The notes under the pieces were generated by a model, which saw only the letters and a list, made by a program, of their open reading frames with translations, was not told where the DNA came from and made no database searches. From positions 558,001 to 622,000 of the forward strand of contig NZ_CP042412.1 of the NCBI RefSeq assembly GCF_007954505.1: a DNA stretch of 64,000 bases. The letters run 5' to 3'. Of the stretch, positions 16,274 to 24,954 are shown in pieces. Made by a program: the position numbers and the translations under genes. Each line of letters starts with the position of its first letter. Within the stretch, counting starts at the first letter, position 1. This DNA comes from Microbacterium sp. CBA3102 (GTDB lineage: Bacteria > Actinomycetota > Actinomycetes > Actinomycetales > Microbacteriaceae).

Positions 16274-17236
16274 TCAGTGCGTGTACTCCATGAGTTCGAC
16301 ACCGAGCACGCGGAAGGCGTCGTGCGCACGAAGCCGGTGCGTGATCGAGAGGTCGTCGAAGCAGACGATGAGCGAATAGGCGACCCCGGCGCGAGGACCG
16401 GCGAGCACACCCGCCTCCGCACGCACCCCTCGGTCGCGACCGGTCTTGTTCACGAACAGCAGGCCGTGCGCATCGTGATCGTGCGCGAACGGATCGAGGC
16501 CCGTGGAGGCCGCGACCAGGCTCAGGTCCTGGTTCAGGCTCAGCCACTCCGACACCTGCGCGCTGACGGCGGCGTCGACGACCTGCGAGTTCACCAGCGC
16601 CGAGAACAGCCCGGCGAGTTCGCGCGCCGAACCGACGGCGACCTGCGGAGCGTCGTCGGGGCCACGACGGTCGCGGAAACGGTCGAGCAGCGCCGTGCGA
16701 CGGAGCCCGAGGGACTCGATGCGCTCGCGCACCCGTTCGTGCCCGACCTTCTGCAGCAGTGCGTTGACCGCGATCGGGTCGCCCGCGGTCGCCGCCAGCA
16801 CGGCGAGGTCCTCCAGCGGAAGCGCCGGGGCATGCAGGTGTCGCCAGAGCCCCGAGGTCTCCACGGCATCGACGTTCTCGCGCTCGACGATCTCGAACGG
16901 GTCCAGCGCACCGCTCTGGAAGCCCGCGGCCACCTCGATGAGCAGCGGGACCACGCCGAGCCCCGCGACGGGCATGGTCACATGGTCGTCGCCGGCCAGG
17001 ACGTGCACATGATTGTCGAGGTCGACGACGTGTACCGAGACCTGCGCGCCGGAGTCCGCGAGCCCCTCCAACGACCGGAGCGTGGCGGTGAACGACCGTC
17101 GCCCGGCGGCTGCGCGCCGAGGGAGCCGACGGCTGGTGCGCTGCGAGCGGCGACCGCCGGACGACTCCGGGGCACCCCTGAGAGACTCGGGGACCGAGGA
17201 GTTGCGGAACCCATCACCAGGCTCGAGAGCGCCCAC
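16274..17236 (-). CDS. Class A beta-lactamase-like protein, catalytic Ser/Lys absent
   Basis: 320 residues with the class A serine hydrolase fold after a 50-residue Arg/Ser-rich N-terminal region. The KTG box is kept (FVNKTGRDRGVRAEAGV), and AGDPIAVNALL stands where the SDN loop is expected. However, the SxxK position reads MPVAGLGVVPLLIEV, with no serine or lysine, so acyl-enzyme chemistry should be impossible. No signal peptide or lipobox is visible, which suggests a cytoplasmic or binding role. The GTG start has AAGGA upstream, and a TACGAT -10 lies at 17301-17306. The M13 peptidase gene lies 112 bases upstream. Confidence 0.72.
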   Translation of the reverse strand: MGALEPGDGFRNSSVPESLRGAPESSGGRRSQRTSRRLPRRAAAGRRSFTATLRSLEGLADSGAQVSVHVVDLDNHVHVLAGDDHVTMPVAGLGVVPLLIEVAAGFQSGALDPFEIVERENVDAVETSGLWRHLHAPALPLEDLAVLAATAGDPIAVNALLQKVGHERVRERIESLGLRRTALLDRFRDRRGPDDAPQVAVGSARELAGLFSALVNSQVVDAAVSAQVSEWLSLNQDLSLVAASTGLDPFAHDHDAHGLLFVNKTGRDRGVRAEAGVLAGPRAGVAYSLIVCFDDLSITHRLRAHDAFRVLGVELMEYTH

Positions 17237-17347
17237 GCTGATCCTTAAGGGGGGTGGATTTGCGGGATACCGAGGGAAGACGCTCCCCAGCGGCAGGGCT
17301 ATCGTAACCCCACCGCCGGGGGATGCTTCACAGAGTGTGACGTTTGG

Positions 17348-19312
17348 TCACCAGATGGTCACCCGCGATGTCGCGGGCAGCCAGAGCGCGTCGCTCTCGG
17401 CCACCCCGAACGCCTCGTAGAAGGCGTCGATGTTGCGCACGATCTGGTTGCAGCGGAACTCGTTCGGCGAGTGCGGGTCGATCGTCAGCAGCCGCAGGGT
17501 CTCGGCGTCGCGGCTCTTCTGCTGCCACACCTGCGCCCAGGAGAGCAGAAGTCGCTGCACGCCCGTGTATCCGTCGATCACCGGCGCCTCCGCACCGTCC
17601 AGTGACAGTTCATACGCCCGGAGCGCGATGCCGAGACCGCCGAGGTCGCCGATGTTCTCCCCGATCGTGAGGGCGCCGTTGACGTGATGCTCGGCGTCGA
17701 GGCCCTCTGGAACGAGCGCGTCGTACTGGGCGATGAGAGCCTTGGTGCGCTCTTCGAACGCCGAGCGATCCGCATCCGTCCACCAGTCCTGCAGTCGGCC
17801 GTCGCCGTCGTAGCGGCTGCCCTGGTCGTCGAAGCCGTGGCCGATCTCGTGACCGATGACCGCGCCGATGCCGCCGTAGTTCGCGGCCGCATCACGACCG
17901 GCGTCGAAGAACGGGTACTGCAGGATCGCCGCGGGGAACACGATCTCGTTCATGGACGGGTTGTAGTACGCGTTGACCATCTGCGGCGGCATGTGCCACT
18001 CGGTGCGGTCGATGGGCGTGCCGACCTTGTCGACGTTGCGATCGTGCTCGAAGATCGCCGCGCGGCGCACGTTGCCGAACAGGTCGTCCCGGTCGATCTC
18101 GAGGCTCGAGTAGTCGCGCCACACCTCGGGATGCCCGATCTTCGGCGTGAACGAGTCGAGCTTGGCGAGCGCGCGCTCACGGGTCTCCGCGGTCATCCAC
18201 TCGAGGTCGGTGATGCTCCGGCGGTAGGCCTCGATGAGGTTCGCGACCAGCTCGTCCATCGCGGCCTTCGCCGTCGGCGGGTAGTGCCGCTCGACGTACA
18301 CCTTGCCGATCGCCTCGCCGAGGGCCCCCTCGGCGAGCGAGACGCCGCGCTTCCAGCGCTCGCGCATCGTGGGGACCCCGGTGAGCTCGGTGCCGTAGAA
18401 CGAGAAGTTCTCCTGCACGAGATCGTCGGTCAGGTACGGTGCCGCCGCGTGCACGACCTTCGCCCGCAACCACGCCTTCCAGTCGTCGAGACGCTCCGGG
18501 GTCAGCAGCGAGCCGAGGCCCTCGAAGAAACTCGGCTGCGACACGACGACCTCGTCGAACGCGCCGGGGTTCGACGGCGAGACGGCCTCCCGCCACGGCG
18601 TGAGGTCGACACCGGCGAGCTCCTGGAGCTCGTCCCAGGTCTTGAGGTTGTAGGTCGCGACCGCATCGCGGCTGCGCACGTTGTCCCAGTGATGACCCGC
18701 CAGCTCGGTCTCGAGCGCGATCGCCCGGTCGGTGTTCTCCGCCGCCTGCGGGACGCCCGCGAGCTCCAGCAGTCGCTCGAGGTGGGCACGGTACGCGGCG
18801 CGGGTGTCGGCGAACGTGTCGAGGCGGAAGTAGCTCTCGTCGGGGAGCGACAGACCTGCCTGCAGGAGCACCGGGAGGTAGCGCTCGGGGTTGCCGGGGT
18901 CGCCGTCGACGTAGAGTCCGATCACGGATGCACGACCGTCGCGGTCGTACGCGCCGACGGTGCGCAGGAACGCCGGGATGCCGTCGATCGCGTCGATCTC
19001 GGCCAGCGTCCCGGCGAGCGGGGTGACTCCGGCGGCATCGATCCGCTCGGTGTCCATGAAGCTCGCGAACAGGTCGCCGATCTTGCGGGCGAGAGTGCCC
19101 TCCGCTGCGTCCTGCGACTCCTCGACGATCGCACGCACGTCTTTCTCCGCCTGCTCGGCGAGGAGGTGGAAGGAGCCCCAGCGCGCCTTGTCGCCCGGGA
19201 TCTCGGTGCGTGCGAGCCAGGCGCCGTTCACGTGGCGGTAGAGGTCGTCCTGCGGGCGGATGTCGGAGCTGAACTCATCAAGGGCGAGGCCCACGGGAAG
19301 AACGTCAGTCAT
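17348..19312 (-). CDS. M13 family zinc metallopeptidase (PepO/neprilysin-like)
   Basis: 654 residues, the usual M13 length. The zinc site is GHEIGHGFDDQG (HExxH, near residue 490) with the third ligand in the downstream ENIGDLGG box, and the substrate-binding NAYYNPSMNEIVFPA precedes it. It ends ATSRVTIW, matching the C-terminal Trp of the family. Unlike neprilysin, it has no N-terminal membrane anchor or signal peptide, so it is probably cytoplasmic and cleaves small peptides. The start MTDVLPV is set by TAGGCT seven bases before it; the longer ATG at 19342 is rejected. Confidence 0.93.
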   Translation of the reverse strand: MTDVLPVGLALDEFSSDIRPQDDLYRHVNGAWLARTEIPGDKARWGSFHLLAEQAEKDVRAIVEESQDAAEGTLARKIGDLFASFMDTERIDAAGVTPLAGTLAEIDAIDGIPAFLRTVGAYDRDGRASVIGLYVDGDPGNPERYLPVLLQAGLSLPDESYFRLDTFADTRAAYRAHLERLLELAGVPQAAENTDRAIALETELAGHHWDNVRSRDAVATYNLKTWDELQELAGVDLTPWREAVSPSNPGAFDEVVVSQPSFFEGLGSLLTPERLDDWKAWLRAKVVHAAAPYLTDDLVQENFSFYGTELTGVPTMRERWKRGVSLAEGALGEAIGKVYVERHYPPTAKAAMDELVANLIEAYRRSITDLEWMTAETRERALAKLDSFTPKIGHPEVWRDYSSLEIDRDDLFGNVRRAAIFEHDRNVDKVGTPIDRTEWHMPPQMVNAYYNPSMNEIVFPAAILQYPFFDAGRDAAANYGGIGAVIGHEIGHGFDDQGSRYDGDGRLQDWWTDADRSAFEERTKALIAQYDALVPEGLDAEHHVNGALTIGENIGDLGGLGIALRAYELSLDGAEAPVIDGYTGVQRLLLSWAQVWQQKSRDAETLRLLTIDPHSPNEFRCNQIVRNIDAFYEAFGVAESDALWLPATSRVTIW

Positions 19313-19319
19313 GCGCCCC

Positions 19320-19325
19320 AGCCTA
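19320..19325 (-). promoter_or_regulatory. -10 box of the M13 peptidase gene
   Basis: TAGGCT on the minus strand, 7 bases before the ATG at 19312. Confidence 0.5.
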
Positions 19326-19367
19326 TGACGCCCCTCCCCCACCGCGTCGAGGCGGGCCCGTCCGCCG

Positions 19368-20747
19368 TCACCATCCGGTCTGCAACAGGGACTGGACGAT
19401 GATCGCGGCGACGACCTGCACCGCCAGCAACCAGCGGCGCGCCCGTTCGTCGAAGAGCGCCAGACCGATCGTGATCCAGGGCACGAACGGCAACCAGATG
19501 CGCTCCACCTCCGCCCGGCTCATGTTCGACAGATCGGCCAGGAGCACCATGAGCACTCCCGCGGCGCAGAGCAGCAGCACGATGGTGCGCGGCTCCCATC
19601 CGCGCCCTGACTCGATTCGGAGTTCCGGAACCTGACGCCGCTCTCGTGGTCCGCGGATCGCCCACGCCCCGACCGCCGCGAAGGCCGCACCGATCGCCGG
19701 CCCCGCGCTGACCGCGAACGCGGCGATGTTCCCCCACAGCCAGTACCCGGGCGGTCGGCGCGATGCCACCCCATCCCAGTAGCGCTGCTGCAGCACCGGG
19801 AACGCCTCCCACCAGGCGAAGCCGAAGACCGCGAACGCCCCCACGACGGCGATCGCCGAGACCGCGGCGATCGGCAGCGGGATCCACGACCTCCCCGCCA
19901 CCAGCACGGCGACCGCGAGCACCCCCAGCAGGGGGAGGCCGTACGAGAGCATCACGCAGTATCCGAGCAGGAGGCCGGCCCCGACCGACCACGCGATCCG
20001 CGCGACACCACCCGCACGCGTCGCGAGCGCCAACAGACAGATGCCCCACGCGGCGACGGCCATGAACATGCCGTCGCCCGAGACCGCCACCCAGATCGCC
20101 GCGGGGGTGAACACCAGGAACGGAGCCGCACGACGGGCGAGGTCAGCCGCACCGAGAGCCCGCAGCGTGATCAGCACCGCCACCACGGTCGTGGCGCCCA
20201 GGAGCAGGACCACGAATCCGGCGGCGAGCGCGCTCCCGAGCCCCATCCGCACCAGGACGACGAAGAAGAGCAGGGCTCCCGGGGGATGGCCGGCGATGTG
20301 CACGGGCCAGTTGTCCTCATGCGCGTAGGGGATCCGCTCGATGTACTCGCGCAGCGTGGCCCCGAAGTCGTCGACCTCCCGTGCGGTCCCGAGGTACTCG
20401 TACCGGTGGTCGAGGATGGTGCCGATGCCGTCGAGCCCGTCCACCGTGGCGAGCGCGAACAGCCACAACGCGGACGCCGCGAACGCGAGCAGCAGCAGCC
20501 GCCCCCACCGGACCGAGGAGGCGAGCCGCGGACCCCAGATCACGCCGGCCACACCGAGCAGCACCGCCAGGGGTGTCCCCGGTCCGACTCTCGGCGCCCA
20601 CTCCGCGTGCAGCGGCGGGAACGACTTGACGCGCACGTTCCATCCCGTGAGCGCCGGGATCAGGACCGCGGCCGCGATGAGCACGACGGCCGCGACCGTC
20701 CCCCAGACGGCGAGACGCGGCCCCGGACGCGTCGCGGCACCCGCCAT
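19368..20747 (-). CDS. Polytopic membrane protein, GT-C glycosyltransferase-like
   Basis: 459 residues with about 12 hydrophobic segments. The long extracytoplasmic loop after TM1 (SFPPLHAEWAPRVGPG) and the loop near residues 135-155 (HEDNWPVHIAGHPPGALLF) are the likely catalytic face. The C-terminal NMSRAEVERIWLPFVPW is a recurrent motif of actinobacterial GT-C-type proteins that use polyprenyl-phosphate sugars. The exact reaction is unknown. It overlaps the epimerase stop as TGATG, so it is translationally coupled to it; order epimerase then GT-C suggests one makes or modifies a sugar that the other transfers (inference). Confidence 0.78.
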   Translation of the reverse strand: MAGAATRPGPRLAVWGTVAAVVLIAAAVLIPALTGWNVRVKSFPPLHAEWAPRVGPGTPLAVLLGVAGVIWGPRLASSVRWGRLLLLAFAASALWLFALATVDGLDGIGTILDHRYEYLGTAREVDDFGATLREYIERIPYAHEDNWPVHIAGHPPGALLFFVVLVRMGLGSALAAGFVVLLLGATTVVAVLITLRALGAADLARRAAPFLVFTPAAIWVAVSGDGMFMAVAAWGICLLALATRAGGVARIAWSVGAGLLLGYCVMLSYGLPLLGVLAVAVLVAGRSWIPLPIAAVSAIAVVGAFAVFGFAWWEAFPVLQQRYWDGVASRRPPGYWLWGNIAAFAVSAGPAIGAAFAAVGAWAIRGPRERRQVPELRIESGRGWEPRTIVLLLCAAGVLMVLLADLSNMSRAEVERIWLPFVPWITIGLALFDERARRWLLAVQVVAAIIVQSLLQTGW

Positions 20748-21817
20748 CAGACGTCCGCCCCCGTGCGAAGCGAGGCATGCGCGAACTCACGCACCCCCTC
20801 GTCGAAACCGACCTGCGGTCGCCACCCCAGCTCTCGGCCGATGCGATCCGCCGACGCGGTGATGTGGCGCACGTCGCCCGACCGGAACTCCCCCGTCCGC
20901 ACCGGCGGCGGCCCTCCGAATGCCGCGGCGAGCGCGTCGGCGAACTCCCCGATCGTGTGCGGGACTCCCGTGGCCACGTTGAACGCCCGCGTGGTCCCGC
21001 GCTCCACACGATCCGTCCACTCGAGGGCGGCGAGGTTGGCGCGTGCCACATCCCGGACATGGATGAAGTCGCGTCGCTGCTGCCCGTCCTCGAACACGCG
21101 GGGGGCCTCGCCCCGCTCGAGGGCGGAACGGAAGATCGATGCCACTCCTGCGTACGGCGTGTCCCGGGGCATCCCCGGTCCGTAGACGTTGTGATAGCGC
21201 AGCAGCGCCGCCCGCCCTCCGTCATAGGCCCACGTGCGGGCCAGCAGTTCCTGCTCGAGCTTGGTCGCCGCGTAGGCGTTGCGCGGATCGCAGGGCTGCT
21301 CCTCGGGGATCGACATCGGTCGGAGGGGCTCCCCGGTGTGCGGCGATCGCGGCTCGAAGCGACCCGACTCCAGATCGGCCCGGCTCCGCGTTGCGGGCTG
21401 CACGAGACGATCCCCCTCCCGGTACAGCCCCTCGCCGTAGACGACCATCGACGACGCGAGGACGAGGCGTTCGATCCCGGCCTCCGCCATCGCCGACAGC
21501 ACCACCGCCGTGCCGAGCGAGTTCGAGCCCACGTAGTCGGGGGCATCGTGGATGCTGACGCCGAGTCCGACCTTCGCCGCCTGATGACAGACCGCGTCGA
21601 CCCCGCGCAACGCCTGGCGCACGGCGTCACGGTCGCGCACATCGGCAGCGACGAACTCGACCTGGCTTCCGCCTTCCGGCTCGGGGGCGGCGCTGCCGTG
21701 CACGTCGGGGCGCAGGGAATCGAGGATTCGAACCCGCCAGCCCGCGGCGATCGCCTCGTCGACGATCGCGGAGCCGATGAAGCCGGCTCCGCCCGTCACG
21801 AGCAGAAGTCGGCTCAT
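20747..21817 (-). CDS. NAD-dependent sugar epimerase/dehydratase (extended SDR)
   Basis: 356 residues of the extended short-chain dehydrogenase family. N-terminal Rossmann motif VTGGAGFIGSAIVDEA, active-site Ser/Thr region LASSMVVYGEG, and the catalytic Tyr-Lys pair in NAYAATKLEQELLA (YxxxK). Length and EQPCDPRNAYAATK resemble UDP-sugar 4-epimerases such as GalE-like proteins, but substrate cannot be fixed. Overlaps mtnP by four bases (ATGA) upstream and the GT-C gene by one base downstream, so all three are one transcript on the minus strand. Confidence 0.88.
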   Translation of the reverse strand: MSRLLLVTGGAGFIGSAIVDEAIAAGWRVRILDSLRPDVHGSAAPEPEGGSQVEFVAADVRDRDAVRQALRGVDAVCHQAAKVGLGVSIHDAPDYVGSNSLGTAVVLSAMAEAGIERLVLASSMVVYGEGLYREGDRLVQPATRSRADLESGRFEPRSPHTGEPLRPMSIPEEQPCDPRNAYAATKLEQELLARTWAYDGGRAALLRYHNVYGPGMPRDTPYAGVASIFRSALERGEAPRVFEDGQQRRDFIHVRDVARANLAALEWTDRVERGTTRAFNVATGVPHTIGEFADALAAAFGGPPPVRTGEFRSGDVRHITASADRIGRELGWRPQVGFDEGVREFAHASLRTGADV

Positions 21818-22659
21818 GCTCGTGCCCCGATCAGTGCCGCGACCACCTGGGGCGCCAGGCGCTCGGGCGGCTCGTACCCCGGAGGGATGGCGGCGATGAT
21901 CGCTGCGACAGCCGCGCTCAACCGCGGCTGCGCCTGTGCCATCACGGCGAACACGCGTTCCGCGGTGGCCGAGGTGTCATCCTCCGTCTCGCCGTGCTCG
22001 GTGTCGGTGTCGGTCACGATCGCGAGGTTCACGTGCGCGAACCCGAGCTCTGCGGCGAGCGCCGCCTCGGGCAGCTGGGTCATGTTGACCAGGGCGGCTC
22101 CCATCGCGCGGTGCCAGTCGGCCTCGGCGGCGGTCGCGAACCGCGGTCCCTGCACCACGACGCTGGTCCCCGCGGGGTGCACGCGCTCCCCCTGGTCACG
22201 GAGCACCCGGAACGCGATCTCGCGCAGATGCCGGTCGTAGGGCTCCGCGAACGGCAGATGCTGCACACCGGCGATCTCGATGTCCCCGTCGAAGTAGGTG
22301 TCGGCCCTGCCGTGCGTGCGGTCGATGAGCTGATCGGTCAGCACGAAGTCACCGGGCGCGAGCGATGACGCCAGCCCACCCACCGCGTTGGTCGACAGCA
22401 GCACCCGTGCCCCGAGCCGCCGAAGCCCCCACAGCAGCGCCCTGGCGTTGACCCGGTGCGGCGGCGCCCGATGCCCCTCCCCGTGCCGCGGCGCGAATGC
22501 CACCGCGCGTCCGTGCAGTCGCCCGACGACGATCTCGGGAACGACTCCCCACGGTGAGTCTGACGCGGGAAGGACTCGTCTGTCCCCGAGGTCGAGCGCT
22601 TCGAAACCCGATCCTCCGATCACGGCGAACTCGATCCGGCCCGGCTGCGCGTCAGTCAT
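21814..22659 (-). CDS. mtnP: S-methyl-5'-thioadenosine / purine nucleoside phosphorylase
   Basis: 281 residues of the trimeric PNP/MTAP family, which splits methylthioadenosine (or inosine) with phosphate into the free base and a ribose 1-phosphate. Visible motifs are the phosphate loop GGSGFEAL, the conserved AFAPRHGEGHRAPPHRVNAR, and VNMTQLPEAALAAELGFAHVN near residue 185-205. The MTQxPEA form favours MTAP. The first gene of the unit with the epimerase and GT-C genes. Start MTDAQPG is set by CACGCT six bases upstream (22666-22671). Divergent from the cytochrome b gene. Confidence 0.88.
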   Translation of the reverse strand: MTDAQPGRIEFAVIGGSGFEALDLGDRRVLPASDSPWGVVPEIVVGRLHGRAVAFAPRHGEGHRAPPHRVNARALLWGLRRLGARVLLSTNAVGGLASSLAPGDFVLTDQLIDRTHGRADTYFDGDIEIAGVQHLPFAEPYDRHLREIAFRVLRDQGERVHPAGTSVVVQGPRFATAAEADWHRAMGAALVNMTQLPEAALAAELGFAHVNLAIVTDTDTEHGETEDDTSATAERVFAVMAQAQPRLSAAVAAIIAAIPPGYEPPERLAPQVVAALIGARA

Positions 22660-22665
22660 GCTCCC

Positions 22666-22671
22666 AGCGTG
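22666..22671 (-). promoter_or_regulatory. -10 box of mtnP
   Basis: CACGCT, 6 bases before the ATG at 22659. It differs from TANNNT at the first position. Confidence 0.4.
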
Positions 22672-22758
22672 CCCGCGGAGTCGGCATACCGGCACCCCAT
22701 TTCCTTACACCCCGATGACAGGTTCCCGATCCGCCCGCGTCCGGGCACGCCCGGTCCG

Positions 22759-22764
22759 CATACT
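22759..22764 (+). promoter_or_regulatory. -10 box of the cytochrome b gene
   Basis: CATACT, 6 bases before the ATG at 22771. It rejects the longer frame from 22669. Confidence 0.42.
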
Positions 22765-22770
22765 GAGGAC

Positions 22771-23427
22771 ATGCGCGACGACCACTCGACCGGTTCGGTG
22801 ACCGAACGGCTCTCCGTCGCGCTCCAGGATCGGTCGGAACGTGCGCAGCGAGCCCTGGGCTCCCCCCTGCGCACGACCCGGATGGCCGTCGTCATCGGCA
22901 GACTGCTCGGTCTCGCCTTCCTCGTGTGCTTCGTCACCGGCCTGTACAGCCACCTGCAGCAGGATCCGCTGCCCTGGCTGACGCTGCCGACGCGCCCGAT
23001 CCACCTCTATGCCTGGAATCAGGGGATCCACGTCGTCGCGGGGTCGATGCTCATCCCGCTGCTCCTGGCGAAGCTGTGGATCGTGTTCCCGAAGCTCTTC
23101 GCCTGGCCTCCGGTACGCAGCTTCCCGCATCTGCTGGAGCGCCTGAGCCTGGCGGTGCTGGTGGCCGCCGCGCTGATGGAACCGATCACCGGGGTGCTCA
23201 ACACCCTGCAGTGGTATCCGTGGGACTTCTCCTTCCGCCGCACGCACTTCGCGCTGGCCTGGGTCCTCATCGGGGCGATGGCCGTGCACATCGCGGTGCA
23301 CCTCCCCGCGATCGTCACCGCCTGGCGCGCAGACCCGGACGATGACGATGCCGATGCCCCCTCCGATTCCGATGCCCGCTCCGATTCCGATGCCCCGTCC
23401 GATTCCGAAGGGACGGCGACGCGATGA
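22771..23427 (+). CDS. Cytochrome b/b6-type membrane protein
   Basis: 218 residues with four membrane helices, of the di-heme cytochrome b561/YedZ-like type that passes electrons to a periplasmic molybdoenzyme. Candidate heme-ligand histidines are in NQGIHVVAGSM (TM2), RRTHFALAWV and AVHIAVHLPA (TM3-TM4). The last 30 residues are a hydrophilic D/S-rich tail coded by three 18-base tandem repeats (23353-23406). It overlaps the molybdopterin oxidoreductase gene by four bases, which fits a two-subunit oxidoreductase. Confidence 0.85.
   Translation: MRDDHSTGSVTERLSVALQDRSERAQRALGSPLRTTRMAVVIGRLLGLAFLVCFVTGLYSHLQQDPLPWLTLPTRPIHLYAWNQGIHVVAGSMLIPLLLAKLWIVFPKLFAWPPVRSFPHLLERLSLAVLVAAALMEPITGVLNTLQWYPWDFSFRRTHFALAWVLIGAMAVHIAVHLPAIVTAWRADPDDDDADAPSDSDARSDSDAPSDSEGTATR
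23353..23406 (+). repeat. Three 18-base in-frame tandem repeats
   Basis: Units start at 23353, 23371 and 23389 and each codes for a DAxSDS-like hexapeptide. They lie in the C-terminal tail of the cytochrome b. Confidence 0.75.
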
Positions 23428-24026
23428 CCGCGCCCCTCTCCCGCCGCCGCTTCCTGGCCGGGGTCGGCGGCGCCTCCGCACTGTTCGGCGCCGCGGCGCT
23501 CGCCCACGCGGTCACGCCCATCGGCCCGTTCAGCCTGCGGGAGCCCCGCGCCCGCGCCGACAGCCCCCAGGATCTGCCCGTCAACCGTTCCGCGCGGCAG
23601 GCCGCTGTGACGGCGCTCGCCCTCGACCCGGAGTGGACGCTGACGGTCGCCGGCGTCGGGATGACCCGCGCCTTCACAGCGGCCGGACTCGAAGCCCTGC
23701 CGCAACGCACGGTCCGGCTCCCGATCGCCTGCGTCGAGGGGTGGACGGTCGACGCGTCCTGGACGGGTGTCCGCCTGCGGGATCTCCTCGCCACCGTCGA
23801 CGCGCCCGACGACGCCACGATCCGCTTCCGCAGCCTGCAGCAGCGCGGCGCCTTCCGAGCCACCACGATGCCGCCTCAGTATGTCGGCGACCCTCTCACG
23901 CTGGTCGCCCTCCAGCTCAACGGGGAGCGCCTCGACCTCGACCACGGCTATCCGGCGCGCGTCATCGCCCCCGGGCGGCCCGGCGTGCTGCAGACCAAGT
24001 GGCTGTCCTCGATCGAGGTGGTGTGA
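23424..24026 (+). CDS. Tat-exported molybdopterin-dependent oxidoreductase (sulfite oxidase fold)
   Basis: 200 residues. The N-terminus PLSRRRFLAGVGG followed by a hydrophobic stretch and AHA is a Tat signal, so the enzyme folds with its cofactor before export. The Oxidored_molyb domain fills residues 70-195, with the probable Mo-ligand cysteine in RLPIACVEGW and the cofactor region GYPARVIAPGRPGVLQTKW. It is shorter than MsrP (YedY), and the substrate is unknown. It overlaps the cytochrome b gene (ATGA) and the following small membrane gene (TGATG), so three coupled genes form one unit. Confidence 0.88.
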   Translation: MTAPLSRRRFLAGVGGASALFGAAALAHAVTPIGPFSLREPRARADSPQDLPVNRSARQAAVTALALDPEWTLTVAGVGMTRAFTAAGLEALPQRTVRLPIACVEGWTVDASWTGVRLRDLLATVDAPDDATIRFRSLQQRGAFRATTMPPQYVGDPLTLVALQLNGERLDLDHGYPARVIAPGRPGVLQTKWLSSIEVV

Positions 24027-24277
24027 TGAGGGCCGGCAGAATCGCGCTCGCAGCCGTCGGGGTCGCCCTGCTGCTGTGGGGAGCCTGGCTGATGCTCTCC
24101 GCACAGGACTTCGCTCAGCTGTTCAGCGTCGCGGTCTGGCTGCTCGCCGTCGTCGTCGTGCATGACGGCCTTCTGACCGTCGTCAGCGCCGTGCGCCATC
24201 GCCTGCGGCCCCGGACCGCGACAACGGCACCCCGCGGGCACGTCGTCACTCGCGAGACGGATCCGGCAGACGGGTGA
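24026..24277 (+). CDS. Small two-helix membrane protein
   Basis: 83 residues with two hydrophobic segments (residues 5-25 and 31-50) and a basic tail. No family recognised. It is translationally coupled to the molybdopterin oxidoreductase and so may anchor or assemble that complex (inference). Its last 11 codons lie in the direct repeat that bounds cassette 2, so the C-terminus may have changed when the cassette entered. Confidence 0.7.
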   Translation: MRAGRIALAAVGVALLLWGAWLMLSAQDFAQLFSVAVWLLAVVVVHDGLLTVVSAVRHRLRPRTATTAPRGHVVTRETDPADG

Positions 24278-24300
24278 GGCTCACGAACGCCCGCCCCGAC
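24244..24300. repeat. Direct repeat, left copy (cassette 2)
   Basis: 57 bases matching 25433-25489 at 54 positions. It carries the stop of the small membrane protein gene (24275-24277) on the plus strand. Confidence 0.9.
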
Positions 24301-24328
24301 GTTGCGCTGATCAAGGCGCGCTCCCGCA

Positions 24329-24954
24329 TCATGAGTCACGCCAGGTGAGGCCGTGGAGTTCCATCGCTTGAATCAGGTTCACATCGTCGGTGTCGACGAT
24401 CCGAGAACTGATCTGATGGAGATGCCGACTCGCGGGGTCATCGCCGGGGCGCTCGAAGATCGCCCACAGCGCCAGGTCGTCACCGTGGCGAGAGCCGAAT
24501 CGGACACCCTCCGCAATCGGCACTCCATCTTCACGTGTGAGGGCGTAGAAATCGACGGTCAGGCGGTGTGTGAGCTCTCGCGGGTACGCACGTTTCAGAG
24601 CTGCGGCGTCGAAGTCATCGAAGCCGAGCGACAGCGCAAGCCGCACATACTGCGGACGAAGCGCGGCGATCGTGGCGTCGGGAATTCGGCCACGTCTTGG
24701 GGGTCTTCGACGATGCCTTTGAGCATGTCGGAGCCATCCTCGTTCACATCGGGCCGCGAGTAGGCGAGCAACTCGACGAAGCACCCGAATGCAGAGTCAG
24801 CTGCATAGGTCGTGCGGAAGGCAACGTCAGGGTCGTCCCAGCGCGCGTTGCCGGCGTACCGCGGGTCGATCCATGCCCACGGGTCTGGCGCTCGGCCCAC
24901 GCGCCAGATTGTCGCGCCGCCCGCTTCGACCAGCTGCAGCTCGGGTGCGGCCAT
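24329..24954 (-). pseudogene. RES-domain toxin, frameshifted and probably shortened
   Basis: RES toxins (MbcT, ParT) destroy or modify NAD+ or a PRPP synthetase. The first half is readable in one frame (ATIWRVGRAPD, CFVELLAYSRPDV, GIVEDPQDVAEFPT), then the frame changes between about 24680 and 24715 into the second half (LRPQYVRLALSLGFDDFDAA, PRELT, FGSRHGDDLALWAIFERP, HQISSRIV, HGLTWRDS). The span is 626 bases, not a multiple of three. Related proteins as I remember them have about 25 more residues at the joint, so a deletion is likely rather than a sequencing slip. The start overlaps the antitoxin stop as TGATG. Confidence 0.72.

Noticed and set aside
21722..21732. GGATTCGAACC, like the reverse of a tRNA T-loop
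   Set aside because: It lies in the epimerase coding sequence and no cloverleaf can be built around it.
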